Shown here in pieces: positions 40,900-51,470 of a DNA stretch of 64,000 bases. This stretch comes from Pachyseris speciosa (Eukaryota; Cnidaria; Anthozoa; Scleractinia; Pachyseridae), in NCBI GenBank assembly GCA_016490735.1, contig JAEMWC010000007.1, positions 418,501 through 482,500 of the forward strand. Reading direction: 5' to 3'. Position 1 is the first letter of the stretch. The number at the start of each line of letters is the position of its first letter. A model generated the notes under the pieces. The model made no database searches and was not told where the DNA came from. It saw only the letters and a list, made by a program, of their open reading frames with translations. Made by a program: the position numbers and the translations under genes.

Positions 40900-41624
40900 T
40901 CTTTTCGAAAATTTGAGGCTCTAAGTCGAACGTTGGTTTTTTAAACCATTTGGGATCATGAGCTTGGCTGATAGTGTTGATTTGGAGGTCCCAAGCTTGT
41001 TCAATGTTTATGGCAATGTATTGAAAAATGTGTTCTGACAATATAAGTGAAAACCCACTAGGAGGAGGAATTGATTCCTTTGTACTAGAAATTGGGATAT
41101 TGGGAAAAACCCAAACTTCCTTTGGTTACTGATCCTGTGGAACCGCTACACAATTCTATTGTTTTGGTTTGCTGTAAATCACTCAACTAATAAGCTAAAG
41201 TTGAACCAAAGGTGACATTTCCAAAGACAGTATGTATTTTCTTCAGATGTTTACCCCGTGCAACAAAACGTTTACAAGTTAATGGCGCCATTTGCCACCT
41301 CTGTCAGATGAGGCTTTGACAAACGCGCATTTCATTACTTGTTCTGGATCAATACTAGCACCTCTTGGTTTGTGCCACTGTTTATGGAACAGTGGTATTA
41401 CTTTGATTTGATTGGATTTCCATGATTCCCAACATACACCAATGATTAAATAAGTACAATAGGGCAAAAACATGGTTACAGTCGCCTGCAACCCTGCAAG
41501 AACAAAGACCTATTATGTCATGATGTACATTGCACCTCACAGTTACAATACATTTACAAGGACAGGAAATATAACTAAAATGTAACCTTCTATTCCCTCT
41601 ATTTGTATTTTCCACTGTGAACAA
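40900..41624 (-). pseudogene. SWIM/YqaJ nuclease-like gene, copy 4 fragment
   Basis: Minus strand. From 41624 a frame carries a complete SWIM motif LCSCRVAGDCNHVFALLYL. A frameshift near 41400 leads to QWHKPRGASIDPEQVMKC. After more breaks it reads PSGFSLILSEHIFQYIAINI and EQAWDLQINTISQAHDPKW near 41060-40945, the segment that normally leads into the YqaJ domain. The nuclease core is not recovered. It lies just outside the left end of the two-gene transposon and in opposite orientation, so it is a separate copy. Confidence 0.6.
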
Positions 41625-41807
41625 TGCAATTCAACAAAACTATCAATTTGCATTTAATCACTGGGAGCTGTTTCTATACTCTGACCACTGAAAAATTTAA
41701 GTCTTGTTATAGCTTATGAAAGTCCTGGAGAATATTTTAGTGAAAATTTCACACCTTGCCGAAAAACACACACGTTAAGATGCACAGCTGGTCTAAGAAC
41801 CCTAATA

Positions 41808-41874
41808 CACCGCTTGCAAATATGGCGGCTCCTGCGCCAAAGCGAGGCTTTTCGGTGGTAACGGTTGCTAAGGA
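41808..41874. repeat. Left terminal inverted repeat
   Basis: CACCGCTTGCAAATATGGCG...AAGCGAGGCTTTTCGGTGG...AACGGTTGCTAAGG. It matches the right end with only a few mismatches and one 1-bp indel over about 65 bp. Confidence 0.9.
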
Positions 41875-42104
41875 CCGATTTACTCTCATTTTTCTACGCC
41901 ACATTCACTTGAATTGTAAGTCCTCCGAGTTCTTTTCAGGAAAACTGAAGTTTTAATTGAAAGGTAATGGCTAGGCCACTGGACAAAATGCTTGTGAACG
42001 AGTTGAGACAGTTTCTTCAAGACCACAATACGAGCCTGAAAGGTTTGACATTAAAAGCGCAGCTCGTCGCGAGGTAAAGGAAATTGTTTTATTAAACTGT
42101 GAAG

Positions 42105-43418
42105 AGGGTGGTAAAGGGTATTTTCGTGAGCCGTGAATTGGCATTTTTATTTCCCGTGAAATGAGAAATGGCCGCTTTTTTCCTCGTGGAACGTGATTTT
42201 GGTAATCACCGCGAGCCTTGCGTTTTGATTATAATTATCCGTCTAAAGGGATTCTGGTGAATAATAAAGAAGCGTTCTCAAGTCGAATTACTCAGAAAAA
42301 GAATTTTCTGAGCCCCCAACGGAGGTGATTTTGTTTCATGTTCCTTTTATATCGCGAGAAATTGTAATATGGTACAGCTCGGTACAAACTATATTGGATT
42401 CCATTGCAATATGAAACGTCATTTTTGACCCAGGGCCGTAGGGAACGTGTCTGGGCTAGCTTTGCTCGTCAATGGAAACCGCCTTTGAAGATCGCGAGAT
42501 TCTACGAAATGTAACTTTTTGATGAGTTACATGGCAGACGGTAACAAGAAATCCTTAATCCACAAGGACAAGGCCCGTTTTCCAATGTTTGCCTCGTGAG
42601 CCCCAAAATTAAACAATAATTGCAAGTACATTTTTACGTTATATCCTGTGTGTATTTGTTTGTTTGTGGGTGTTGTTTGGTTGTTCACACCCTCATTTGA
42701 ACTTGCTTTATACTGTCAACATATAACAAAAATAAAACTAAGTTTTTTTCACCAAACTTGTTACAATCCCTGATGAAGTCTGTGTGATAAGAAGGAACCG
42801 GTCGAATAGTAAAAACGTTAACAAGAGCTGTTGCTGTGTACTGCTCGTTAGGGTACGGGTCATCCATTTATAACTCAATTCTAAGAGATGGTCGTCCATT
42901 TTTTTTTCTCTTGACGTAATCGTATAGCGTATGCACTCCGTCAAGACAGGTGCATGGAATCTGCGGTTTGATATGTCAGTATTCTCACATACAATAGCGT
43001 GCATAGTAAAGGCAGGCATTTATCAAACAGCATTTCGACTTTCAGTTAAAAAGTCTTGTTATAGGTTCATGAGTTTCCTTTACTGTACAGTTTCGAATGA
43101 CAAATTTTGGAAAACAGTGGAAAATAGGCAAAACGTAGGAACTTACAACGTTTTTGGGGAGTCATCCTCTTTACCCTGACTTTATATGTGACGGGCCATG
43201 CTTTATTTTTAAGACATAAGTGTAGGGCCAAGATTATCCTATTTAACTATTGCACAATTACAACAGCCCATACCCTTCCTCCCACATCAAAAATGCACAC
43301 TCCCTAAGAAATATATTTTTCTCGTGAAACGTGAAATCCCCGTTTTAATGTCCGTGAAATGTGAAACGGCCATTTTATTTCCCGTGAAACGTGATCAAGA
43401 CCCCTCCTTTACCACCCT
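42105..43418. mobile_element. hAT-like element in the nuclease-gene intron
   Basis: Ends AGGGTGGTAAAGG and CCTTTACCACCCT are inverted, flanked by the exact 8-bp duplication CTGTGAAG (42097-42104 and 43419-43426), the hAT hallmark. Subterminal CCGTGAAACGTGA-type words occur at both sides (about 42130-42220 and 43320-43400). The 1314-bp element has no transposase, so it is non-autonomous. Without it the intron would be about 127 bp. Confidence 0.85.
42761..42812 (+). ncRNA. Degenerate hammerhead inside the hAT element
   Basis: TTAC and core CTGATGA (42770-42776), AGTCT/AGA-type stem II, GGAA in place of GAAA, then CCGG and GTC ending 42803, followed by GAATAGTAA that partly pairs with TTACAATCC before the core. 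The A13 to G change should abolish cleavage. Related, more diverged sequence occurs near 49750-49790. It points to a retrozyme- or Penelope-derived segment captured by the hAT element. Confidence 0.45.
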
Positions 43419-45591
43419 CTGTGAAGCCTTGGGACTTTAATTGTGCTATTTATATGGATTTATACTGATGGCGACAGCATTAAAATGCCTTTTCTTTCAT
43501 TGTCTACTCTAGAGCAAAGGAAATCCTACATGCAAACAAAATTACACCAGAGAAAACTACCGCACAAGCGCAGCCGGCATGCAAACAAGCGACGCCGAAC
43601 TTATCAGAGCAAACGAAGAAAAATTTAAATTTTGCCCTTCTGAGAAAGACATGAATAAATGCTTGGACGGCCTTCCACCATTCACATACACTTCAATAGT
43701 AAAATACATCCGCACATCGGGTAAAACGATTCCACAGCAATCACCGGACTACATGGTTATGAAACCGTTTGAACGAGACGTGAATTTCTTTATAGAGGGA
43801 TATTTACACAAGGTGATAGCTCATCGTCATGTTGAAAGCGAAACATGTTACCTAAGAGCACTTTGTTATAGAAGCCTGACAAAAAGTGAACCACCTCATA
43901 AACTCAGACCTGCAATTTCTACCAGGCAGCCAAATTTTGATGTCCTAGGATCGTCTTGCACTTGTGTCGCTGGAACTCTCGGGTTTTGCAACCATGCTAT
44001 CGGGTTGATGTATCTAGTTTCACATTTTTTCATGACCAAAATGACGGTAATCCCAGATGACGTGGCTTGCACTTCGCTTCCCCAGCAATGGCCAAACCAA
44101 GGGGGGAAACAATTTCTTCAGAACCACTGATGGATATGGTTTTAAAAAGGCAAAGTTAGACCAAGCTACTGCGAATACAAATGTACGTTCTTCCGGGATT
44201 TCTTGTTCATTATATCCTGCAGTCAATATAATACCTAACAGAGCTGAGATAGAAAAATTCGAAAGTCACTTGCCAAAAATCAGTGGGAACTTTGGTTTAA
44301 GTCTCTACATGACAGCAGGCTCGGAAATGGTGCCCGCCAAAGTTGGACCTGTACCCTTAGGAGGCTACCTCAGCTATCAGCTGGCACCTACTGAGGGCAA
44401 CTTTGAAGTCCGATGCACTGTTGATTTCTCAAGAGGGCGCCGGAATTATGATGCCCGGCTAGCAACCTACCCACATTTTCCACTGTCTTTAGTAATTCCG
44501 TTGTTCACAATTACACAGTGCCCAAGAGAGCATCAACAGTTTCTAGAATCATTGGAACTCAGTGAAAATGATGCCACCTCACTTGAAAAGGACACTTTCA
44601 CAGCGTAGTAGTGACCGATGGTGGAAGGAGAGAAGACCAAGGATTACCGCATCTCAATTTGGTGATATTTTGGTTCGAAAGTCAGTAACAAACGCTTTTC
44701 TAGAAAGACTTATGAGTGGCCACAACACAAACAGTTCTGGTAATTTACCAGAGCCATTAAAGCATGGTATTCAACACGAAAGTGTAGCTCTGCAACAGTA
44801 TACTAATCATATGAAAAAAAGTGGCCACCCCATCAAGGTTTTTCCCTTGGGTTTCATTGTAAACCCTTCCTTTCCATTCATTGGTTGCTCTCCAGATGGC
44901 AAGGTGATTGATGAAACTGTGGACAGCCCTTATGGGATCCTTGAAATTAAATGCCCCTACAAACACAGAAATGTTACCCCTCAAACAGCATGCTCTAGTG
45001 ATAGTTCCACCTTGAAATGATAGATGGCTTTCCAATCCTCAAGAAAAGCAACAAATACTATCAGTAGGTTCAAGGTCAAATGGGTATTTCTGGGGCAAAA
45101 TGGTGTGACTTTATAACATACACATTTAAAGGGATGATAATTGAGCGTATTTATTTTGACACAGACTTTTTTGCAAGCATTCTCCTAAAATTGGAACAGT
45201 TTTTCTTTAAGCATTTTGTAAAATACTTCAAGGCTAAAGCAGCCCCTGCATGTAATGTGATGTCAACCTGTACAGCAGCTACTGGCACATCAACTGTTAC
45301 TGTCATGGTTAGTGACATAACCAGAAGATGAACTTCAAATAATTCTGTAATAGTACCTATTCACTGTGGTGGAGTTCAGTAAGGAACAAATCTTACAACA
45401 TGTATGTTACATTCAGTACATGAAACAATAAGCCAACAATCAGGACTGGTGTAATATGCCTATATTCTGACAGCTTCTTCATGATCAGTAAATTTGCATA
45501 CACACAAGGAAAACGTTTTGGCTTAACAAACATTGGTATGTTCTATAAGAGTTGTTAAGAAACCGATCTTGCTAAAATACTGGAACCTGCA

Positions 45592-45742
45592 GGGGCCAGA
45601 TTCACAAAGCCCTCCTAAGTTAAGATGTATCCTAAGTATTGCTTTCTAACAATAGTCTATTGATATCAAAACAATGGGCAATTGTGAGAAAACAACACTC
45701 AAGATCCATCTTAACTTAAGAGGGCTTCATGAATCTGGCCCC
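45592..45742. mobile_element. MITE, GGGGCCAGATTCA ends
   Basis: GGGGCCAGATTCACAAAGCC pairs with GGCTTCATGAATCTGGCCCC, continuing through TTAAGATG/CATCTTAA. About 150 bp, between the two convergent genes of the transposon. TGC-type flanks. Confidence 0.85.
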
Positions 45743-45858
45743 TGCTACCCAAGTCATATAACTATGCAACTGTAACATGATTTTATGATTTTACAGGTGT
45801 ATATCTATGTCACTTAGTAGGAATGGTAAGTTTGGAATTTAGAAATTAATATTGGCAG

Positions 45859-47443
45859 TTAAGATATAATTGGATTCTGCAGGTTTATCAGAATAGAAGA
45901 AACTGTCCACATTTGATTGAGACTTCCAGCTAAGGACAATGGAATTACTTGATTAAAAATCTGGAAGTTCTTAATTTTGTTTATAGCTCTTTCAACATGA
46001 ATTCTTTCAGACGCAATTTCTCGTGTAGCAATAACTTCAGAGGGGCTGTGTTGACTTCTTGAACCAACAAATGGGGGAATATTGAGGCCAACGCCCATGG
46101 GCTCAAGAGAATCAGAAATAGTGAACCCCTTGTCAGCCATAACAATGTCTCCAGCTGCAAAGGATAGCTTGAGGAACCCGGACCTAACTGTGATTTCCCT
46201 GTCCGAAATGCGGCCAGCATACAGCTGCGAGATAAATGTTATGTGACCACTGGGGAAAATTCCAATTAGACCCTTGAAAGTTGTGTAGCTTTTGTAAGAG
46301 GAAAAGGTTTCACTGTGTAGAACCAGTGAACATGGAATTTGCCACTTGATTTCAGTTCCATCAATAATCACCCTTGTTTTGGGAAACTTATCCTTAAATG
46401 ATTGGGGCATTGCTTTATCTCCTGCCTCTCTATCTGGCCATATGTTGAGGTACCCAAATTTCAGGTACATAAAATTTATCGATGAAATGCAGATCCTGTT
46501 GACTGAAGACACATGCACGTTGAATCTCTCAGCTAAGTCACTTTCAAACAAACCAAGCCTTAGCCTCACAAGAACCATGAAATATTCGTCCGACGTACTA
46601 AGTTTTCGCCGCTTGCCAACTTTATTTCCCTTGATCTCAACACTTGAAAAACATGTGAAGTCTACTTCATCCGTTATGCTGGAAACGTAAGTAATGTTTT
46701 CTCCGTTGCTACCAGGATTGAGAAAATTATAACAGGCTAGGAGGGTCTGATAATTTTGGAAATCCAGTAAAAAAGTTTATGTATGAGTCTGATTCTTTAA
46801 ATTTAAGAATACCGAACTGGTTTCTGAGTCGGTCATCGAGAGATTTCATAACATCGTTGTTGATTTCTCGGAGACGTAAATTTTCCTCCTGTAGTTGGTT
46901 AATTTGTGCTCTCAAATCGGCGATTTCGTCGTCTTGACTTTTACCGTCGTCGTTGTTAGTAGTTGTCAAATTTTCCATAGTAGTAGTCGTCAAATTATCC
47001 ATCGTTGGACAGGATGAGGGCATCTCAATAATATTTTGCCTTTTTCGAGGCGATTTTCTTGAAGAAACTACCGACGACCATGCAAATATGGTTCGAATAG
47101 CGTCGTCTTTAAGGCGGCGCCGGCCGTTTAAAGTGCGACGAAAATCTGAAGCTTTGCAGTGCAATGAGCATATTTTCGTTCGCTGGTCAGCTTGAAATGC
47201 TTGGAGGGAACTCTGCGGATTTTTGCCAGCCAAGTCTAAAAACGTAATGATTTAATGGCAAAGAACGTTCAACGTCAACCGGACCTTACTGAAGAAAGAT
47301 CCATTAAGAATGGTTTTTAGTTCAGTTACCTTCAGCCTTTTGCGATCTTTTAGGGGAAGATCGTGGTAAGTGACCTTTCCGCCATCTGAATTAATTCTGT
47401 ATCGTGTCTTGCAACACAAAGGTACGCAGCAATTATCCGGCAT
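45859..47443 (-). pseudogene. THAP + DDE_Tnp_4 transposase, best copy
   Basis: Minus strand. Exon 1 starts MPDNCCVPLCCKTRYRIN (47443). A donor CA|GTAAGG near 47287 and an acceptor TTTTTAG near 47233 join in frame to LAGKNPQSS and KICSLHCKASDF, completing the C2CH finger. A linker with DDEIADLR-INQLQEENLRLRE coiled coil follows. One extra base near 46757 shifts the frame; it resumes as CYNFLNPGSNGENI to LVRLRLGLFE. The core has VIIDGTEIKWQ (first D), VMADKGF (second D) and IHVERAINKIKNF (E), stop at 45859. Only one frameshift seen. It would bind terminal repeats through THAP and cut DNA by the DDE triad. The first Asp pair and E are intact. Confidence 0.8.
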
Positions 47444-47561
47444 TGTTTAATGAATTAAACAAACGACTTTCCTTGACTAATACTTCGTTTGCAAACTAAT
47501 TTTTCAATCGAGTTAATGTCGCATTTCAGTGCGAAAACTCTCCTTTCGTCAAAGGAAAGGC

Positions 47562-47626
47562 CCTTAGCAACCGTTACCACCGAAAAGCCTCGCTTTCGTG
47601 CAGGGCCGCCATATTTGCAATTGGTG
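47562..47626. repeat. Right terminal inverted repeat
   Basis: Reverse complement of the left repeat: CCTTAGCAACCGTTACCACC...GCCTCGCTTT...CCGCCATATTTGCAATTGGTG, then TA. Confidence 0.9.
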
Positions 47627-47800
47627 TATCACCAATGGATAGCGGGGAAACTGACTGGCTAAATAGTTATTTTTCGAAGTCGCAGTGATCTTATCTCCCG
47701 ACCTGAGAAATGTCAATTACCTCTGTTTACTTTCAGTGAACGAAATAACATCTGGTATACCGGTAATGCTATTATAAGCAAAACAATTTAACGGGAAAAT

Positions 47801-48037
47801 TTACCCCATTTTGCATGAGCAGTCTAATCGTTCCCCATTTTCTTCCCCTTCTTTGTCAGCAATCTTCAACTTCACTGTATGAGGAGCTACTCTCTCTACC
47901 TTTGCTGCGGTAACAACAGCAGCAAATTCAATTCGTGAGTTACCGATCGACAGTCTTCCTCTTTCACGAAAACATCGTGGATGTAGTTTTTCGTAAAGAA
48001 TGCTTAACCTTCTTCTCCAATTTCCTCTTTCCCACAT
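47801..48037 (-). CDS. Possible host 5' coding exon, unknown product
   Basis: Minus ORF from ATG 48037 (an in-frame stop lies just upstream), reading MWERGNWRRRLSILYEKLHP, IEFAAVVTAAKVERVAPHTV and KLKIADKEGEENG. A donor-like GGGTAAATT ends it near 47806. Upstream, an AAGATGGTGGCCGCCGGTAG word (about 48120-48140) and a CACGTGACC box near 48165 resemble a promoter/first-exon region. I do not recognise the product. Confidence 0.3.
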   Translation of the reverse strand: MWERGNWRRRLSILYEKLHPRCFRERGRLSIGNSRIEFAAVVTAAKVERVAPHTVKLKIADKEGEENGERLDCSCKMG

Positions 48038-48269
48038 CTTTTTAAGTAGTCTGCTTTAGTGATCAAGGCGACATAAGCTAGATTTTAAACCGATTTTGTC
48101 CATGCTGTGACAACACCTACCGGCGGCCACCATCTTGAATTGTTATGTTTACCCAATGTAGACCACGTGACCATGAAGCTAAAGTCTATTCACGGGTTCC
48201 TATTTATTATCTTCTTGCCACACAGAATAAATTACAAACAGAATAGAAGAGATAATAAATAGCTAATTA

Positions 48270-48600
48270 ATATTAAATTTAAAGTGAACATACAACTTGG
48301 AAGGAGTGACTGTGGCGGGGAAATCCCCGAGAAGCAAAGTTTATGAGGAATAGAGATTCAACCCAACGGGCATTTAAATACTACTAGGCAGCATTTAAAG
48401 ATAAAGAAAAGACGTGTATTTTAAATATATAAGTGTGCTTAGACAAAAAGATAGATATAAAGTGTTATGGTATTTAGGTTGTAACTTGTCTGACCCTTAA
48501 AAATAGTTTGATCACACGCTTGAATATATTAAAATTCGGAGCGTTTTTGATGTTGCTCGGTAATGAATTCCATATCCTATGACCTTGAAACAGGATCGAA
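48270..48600 (-). mobile_element. LINE C-terminal end and 3' UTR (minus)
   Basis: Minus translation near 48570-48485 gives WNSLPSNIKNAPNFNIFKRV and IKLFLRVRQVT, the end of a CR1-like reverse transcriptase ORF. The AT-rich 3' UTR follows to about 48270. Confidence 0.6.
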
Positions 48601-48776
48601 TTTTTTTTATATTTGTTCTACAGGTATGAGGTCGGTAAAGGTCAGAGTCTCTCGTTTCTATAAGTATGGTTATCCGCTTCCGTACTCAATTTCCCATACG
48701 CATCCCGCTTTAACTCTCTCGGAAAGAAGAGAACTACTACTCAGGTAGTTCTTTGTTTAGGAACTGTCACACTCGT

Positions 48777-48780
<4 letters not shown>

Positions 48781-48807
<27 letters not shown>
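48781..48807. repeat. (AAAT)n microsatellite
   Basis: Six to seven TAAA units. Confidence 0.95.
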
Positions 48808-48958
48808 TTCTCTACCCCTTAGAACGCATAAAAAGAACTTTAGGAATCGGCGGAAATGAAAAATAAAAAGAAAAATAACAAAGAAATTGCCCTTCCCTTT
48901 AGAGTGCAAAAAAAGGAACTTTAAAGTTACGAACAACATCGCACATAATCCTAGTTAC

Positions 48959-49081
48959 CAGTGCACGTTGTTCCATTGCCGACGAATCCTGAGGTGCAGG
49001 TACAGTTGTAGGACCCCACAGTGTTAGTACACACAGCATTGACGTCACAATCATGGGCATTGCTTGCGCATTCGTCAGTAT
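48959..49081 (-). CDS. Calcium-binding EGF-like exon
   Basis: Minus strand, 123 bp, phase 1 on both sides (acceptor ...TGAG before 49081, donor GTAACT after 48959), the classic layout of a cbEGF module. It reads TDECASNAHDCDVNAVC, TNTVGSYNCTCTSG and NGTTCTG, with all six Cys and the D/E-N-Y residues of calcium binding. It would be part of a secreted or membrane extracellular protein. No neighbouring EGF exon was seen, so it is isolated or the rest lies outside. Confidence 0.75.
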
Positions 49082-49370
49082 CTCATAGAGAGAGAAAAAA
49101 ATGCCAGGATAAATGATACGTCATGTTAAATTAGAAATTACAACGGCTAGTGTTAATTTGATCAACCAGCAGTTCTACTTTCAAACAAAATGTTTTCACG
49201 TTCGTTTTGTTAAAGCGAATGTCTTTATTCCGTTCCTTGTTGGGCCCTGTGATTGCATTTTTTCTCCCTTAAAAGTTCTTGCTGCTTTTGCCTCTTTGTC
49301 ATCTGTTTGCTACTTGAGAATATTCTTGTGTAGCTGAAACTGTTTGATAGATATATTCTTTTGTTCAGTT

Positions 49371-49388
49371 GCACGTGCGCACGTGCGC
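49371..49388. repeat. CACGTG-rich palindromic word
   Basis: GCACGTGCGCACGTGCGC, two overlapping E-box-like palindromes, in a non-coding stretch. May be a binding site or chance. Confidence 0.4.
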
Positions 49389-49559
49389 ATCTCGCACCTG
49401 TTACTGTTTAGCTTGACAAAACATTATTTTGTCCAGTGAGAAACAAAAGTGGAGGAGGCGTCCTGAGTGTAATTTTTTCCCGATTATTCCTTTACCTCTG
49501 CTCGATGATTTGGAAAACCACTGAAGAGGTATTAAGGATGATGGGTGTGAGACAGAGAA

Positions 49560-49850
49560 TTGTACAGTTAAACATCTAATGCGAACAGCCCCGGACGACG
49601 AAGGTCAAATTCGTTAGCCCCAAAACTAAACATTGCACATTTTTTATATTAACGCAGGATTTACGTTGTACCCAGCGCGTATTCATTTGTGGGATTTTTT
49701 ACTGTTCATACCCCAAGTTGAACTTGATTTGTACCATTTAAACATTTAGGATGAATCTACAATGTAGTTTCTTTATCTTGTGATTAGACAAAACCGATTG
49801 GATAATGGACAAAGTTGACAGGATCTGTTGCTGCGTGGAGGTCACCGTTT
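49560..49850. repeat. Diverged copy of the hAT interior (42560-42870)
   Basis: AGCCCCAAAACTAAACA, the ACATTTTTTATATTAACG region, GTTCATACCCCAAGTTGAAC and TCTGTTGCTG align in order with 42600-42840. No ends or duplication seen. Confidence 0.5.
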
Positions 49851-50297
49851 TTTATTGAAAAATAATAATATTGAAATTAACAAGCAAATAAAAAAATGTC
49901 AAATTGTCGTTAATAGAGAGATCAAGTTTGTATAAAATTACATACAGGTTACGTAACTAAAACAATAATAATGGTAACGAAAATGGAACGAAAAACAATA
50001 GGTGTACAAAAAGTATTAAACAATTACTGTAAGTTAACGGGATGCGAAAAAAACAAAAATAATAGAACTAGTGATAAATGTTATAAAATTGTCGCAGCGC
50101 AACAGGTTCCCAATCAAGCGCCTCTGAATTACCATACCTGTCAGTATCATAGCAAGATCCCTTAAAAGAGCCCTTAAACAATAAGTAACAATTTCCCAAC
50201 AAAGAGCCTTTGAATAACTTGGCTAGCAAAAAATAACAGAATCCCAAAAAGAGGACCCCAATAGTGCTGAAGCAACTACAAATGCTTATGATTACAA
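49851..50297. other. No gene recognised
   Basis: A-rich sequence between the diverged repeat and the DIRS fragment. A small plus open frame at 49971-50165 has no recognisable domain. Confidence 0.35.
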
Positions 50298-50879
50298 TTA
50301 ATGAGAAGGTACGCACTGACCCGTTTTCTCTAGAGCCAAGGGAACACCAAGGTAATTACACATCGTAAGAAAATTTTGCAGATCACCCTCACACTTGTCT
50401 TTGCTTTTGGATATAAACAGGAAATCATCAAGAATATGGAAAACTGCACAAGCATCAAGATGATTAATGGACAACCATTCGAGTGCCCTGCTTAAGGATT
50501 CAAAAATGGCACTGGAACTTGAAAGCCCCATAGCGAGACATCGATCAAAATAGTACAAGTTGTCCCATTGCATACCAAGCAAGGAAAAGTCAGCAGGGTG
50601 AATAGGGATTATTCGGAAAGCTGATTTTACGTCCGTTTTCGCCCTAGAACAACCGTGACCCAACCGCTTTAGTAACTTTATCGCATCCCCGACAGATGCG
50701 TATTTGACTGTAGAGTAATAATCAGAAATAAAATCATTTAGTGAAGATCCCTTGTGATATGATAAATGGTGTATCATTCGATAATCCCATGGATCTTTTT
50801 TGGGACCAAGACCCAATGGGAGCAACGAAAATTGAGAAATGGTGGAATTGAAAACGAAGCGAATATTCCCCTGCGTCAC
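50298..50879 (-). pseudogene. DIRS-type reverse transcriptase fragment
   Basis: Minus ORF of 193 codons with LLPLGLGPKKDPWDYRMIHH, LSYHKGSSLND, AKTDVKSAFRIIPIHPADF, YYFDRCLAMGLSSS and HILDDFLFI (the catalytic xxDD box). This motif set is that of DIRS-family reverse transcriptases, which use a tyrosine recombinase to insert. It ends at 50298 before the RNase H. No recombinase seen. Confidence 0.75.
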
Positions 50880-51470
50880 ATTCCTGGCTTAATTTAGCAC
50901 TTGTCGTTCCAAAGCACTTTTAAGATTAGGAGATTCATACGAAACATGCTCACCAACAAAATTAACACGAAAACCGTAACGAAATCTGTCAACAAGAAAT
51001 TGTTTTAGAATTATGTCATACCTATCTAGCAAATATTCAAGCCAGTCCACTCTTATTGGCGTGACTGGGTTGCTGTGCAGAGCCCGATGCTTGACAACCG
51101 TCTCGTTTGCGTTTGGATCTAGCGAAAAGCCGGTTTTAGTGTACGGAGCTGAGCACTCCCCTCCCGGGTGTTTTCCACCACATTTAAAACACAGGTGCTC
51201 GAATTGACATCCCGCGCAATGGTTACCAGCGTGAAAAGCCCAACACGTTCCTTTTGGGAACCATTGCGAACGAAAAGGTTTGTTGGTGGGCGTCCGCGTT
51301 TGCGATTTGCGAAAAGGATTAGACGCCCTTAACCACAACTCCTAGTGAATCTGATCCCATGGATACTGTTGTAACAACAATCGCCTTAAATAGCGAAATA
51401 TCTCCTCGTACCAATGCCAATCACCTCCCTTTAAAGCCAGATCCCGAACCACGTCGCAGTACACATTTCA
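50880..51470 (-). pseudogene. DIRS gag-like zinc-knuckle protein, broken
   Basis: Minus strand upstream of the RT. From about 51470, DLALKGGDWHWYEEIFRYL and LLLQQYPWDQIH meet a stop near 51344, then ELWLRASNPFRK, and a Cys-rich CWAFHAGNHCAGCQ, EHLCFKCGGKHPGGEC. A stop near 50889 separates it from the RT frame. Both parts were probably one DIRS ORF or overlapping ORFs. Confidence 0.6.

Larger units (their letters stand above)
41967..45331 (+). pseudogene. SAP/SWIM/YqaJ nuclease-like gene, copy 2
   Basis: Exon 1 (41967-42073) encodes a SAP-like MLVNELRQFLQDHN block to QLVAR, with donor GTAAAG. Exon 2 starts at 43515 after AG. It has CLDGLPPFTYTSIVKYI, an intact SWIM finger SSCTCVAGTLGFCNH near 43955, VMDMV-like sequence, and LGGYLSYQLAPTEGNF. 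The YqaJ core has RRPRITASQFGDI, LKHGIQHES, GCSPDGKVID and YGILEIKCPY; the G-x-x-x-E, SPDG and E-x-K set is complete. One-base deletions near 44093, 44140, 44600 and 45005 and a stop near 45068 break the frame. Family role: 5'-3' exonuclease or recombinase-like; here presumably an accessory to transposition. Confidence 0.75.
41808..47626. mobile_element. Two-gene DNA transposon: SAP/SWIM/YqaJ + THAP/DDE transposase
   Basis: A 5819-bp element with terminal inverted repeats (41808-41874 and 47562-47626) and TA on both sides (41806-41807 and 47627-47628). Plus gene: SAP-like start, SWIM finger and YqaJ-type nuclease core. Minus gene: THAP finger, coiled coil and DDE_Tnp_4 transposase. The genes converge near 45350-45860, separated by a 151-bp MITE. 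A hAT element sits in the nuclease gene's intron. Repbase, as I recall it, has a superfamily (ISL2EU, also IS4EU) with a transposase plus a YqaJ-type protein; whether this belongs there must be checked. Confidence 0.85.

Noticed and set aside
42685..43179. Protein genes inside the hAT element
   Set aside because: Short frames on both strands, with no hAT transposase or BED finger motif.
49740..49800. Another hammerhead ribozyme
   Set aside because: GGATGA and ACAAAACC parts resemble the relic at 42761, but the core is too degraded to call on its own.
50068..50316. 82-codon minus open frame after the DIRS fragment
   Set aside because: It has no DIRS RNase H or recombinase motif and an unusual hydrophobic composition.
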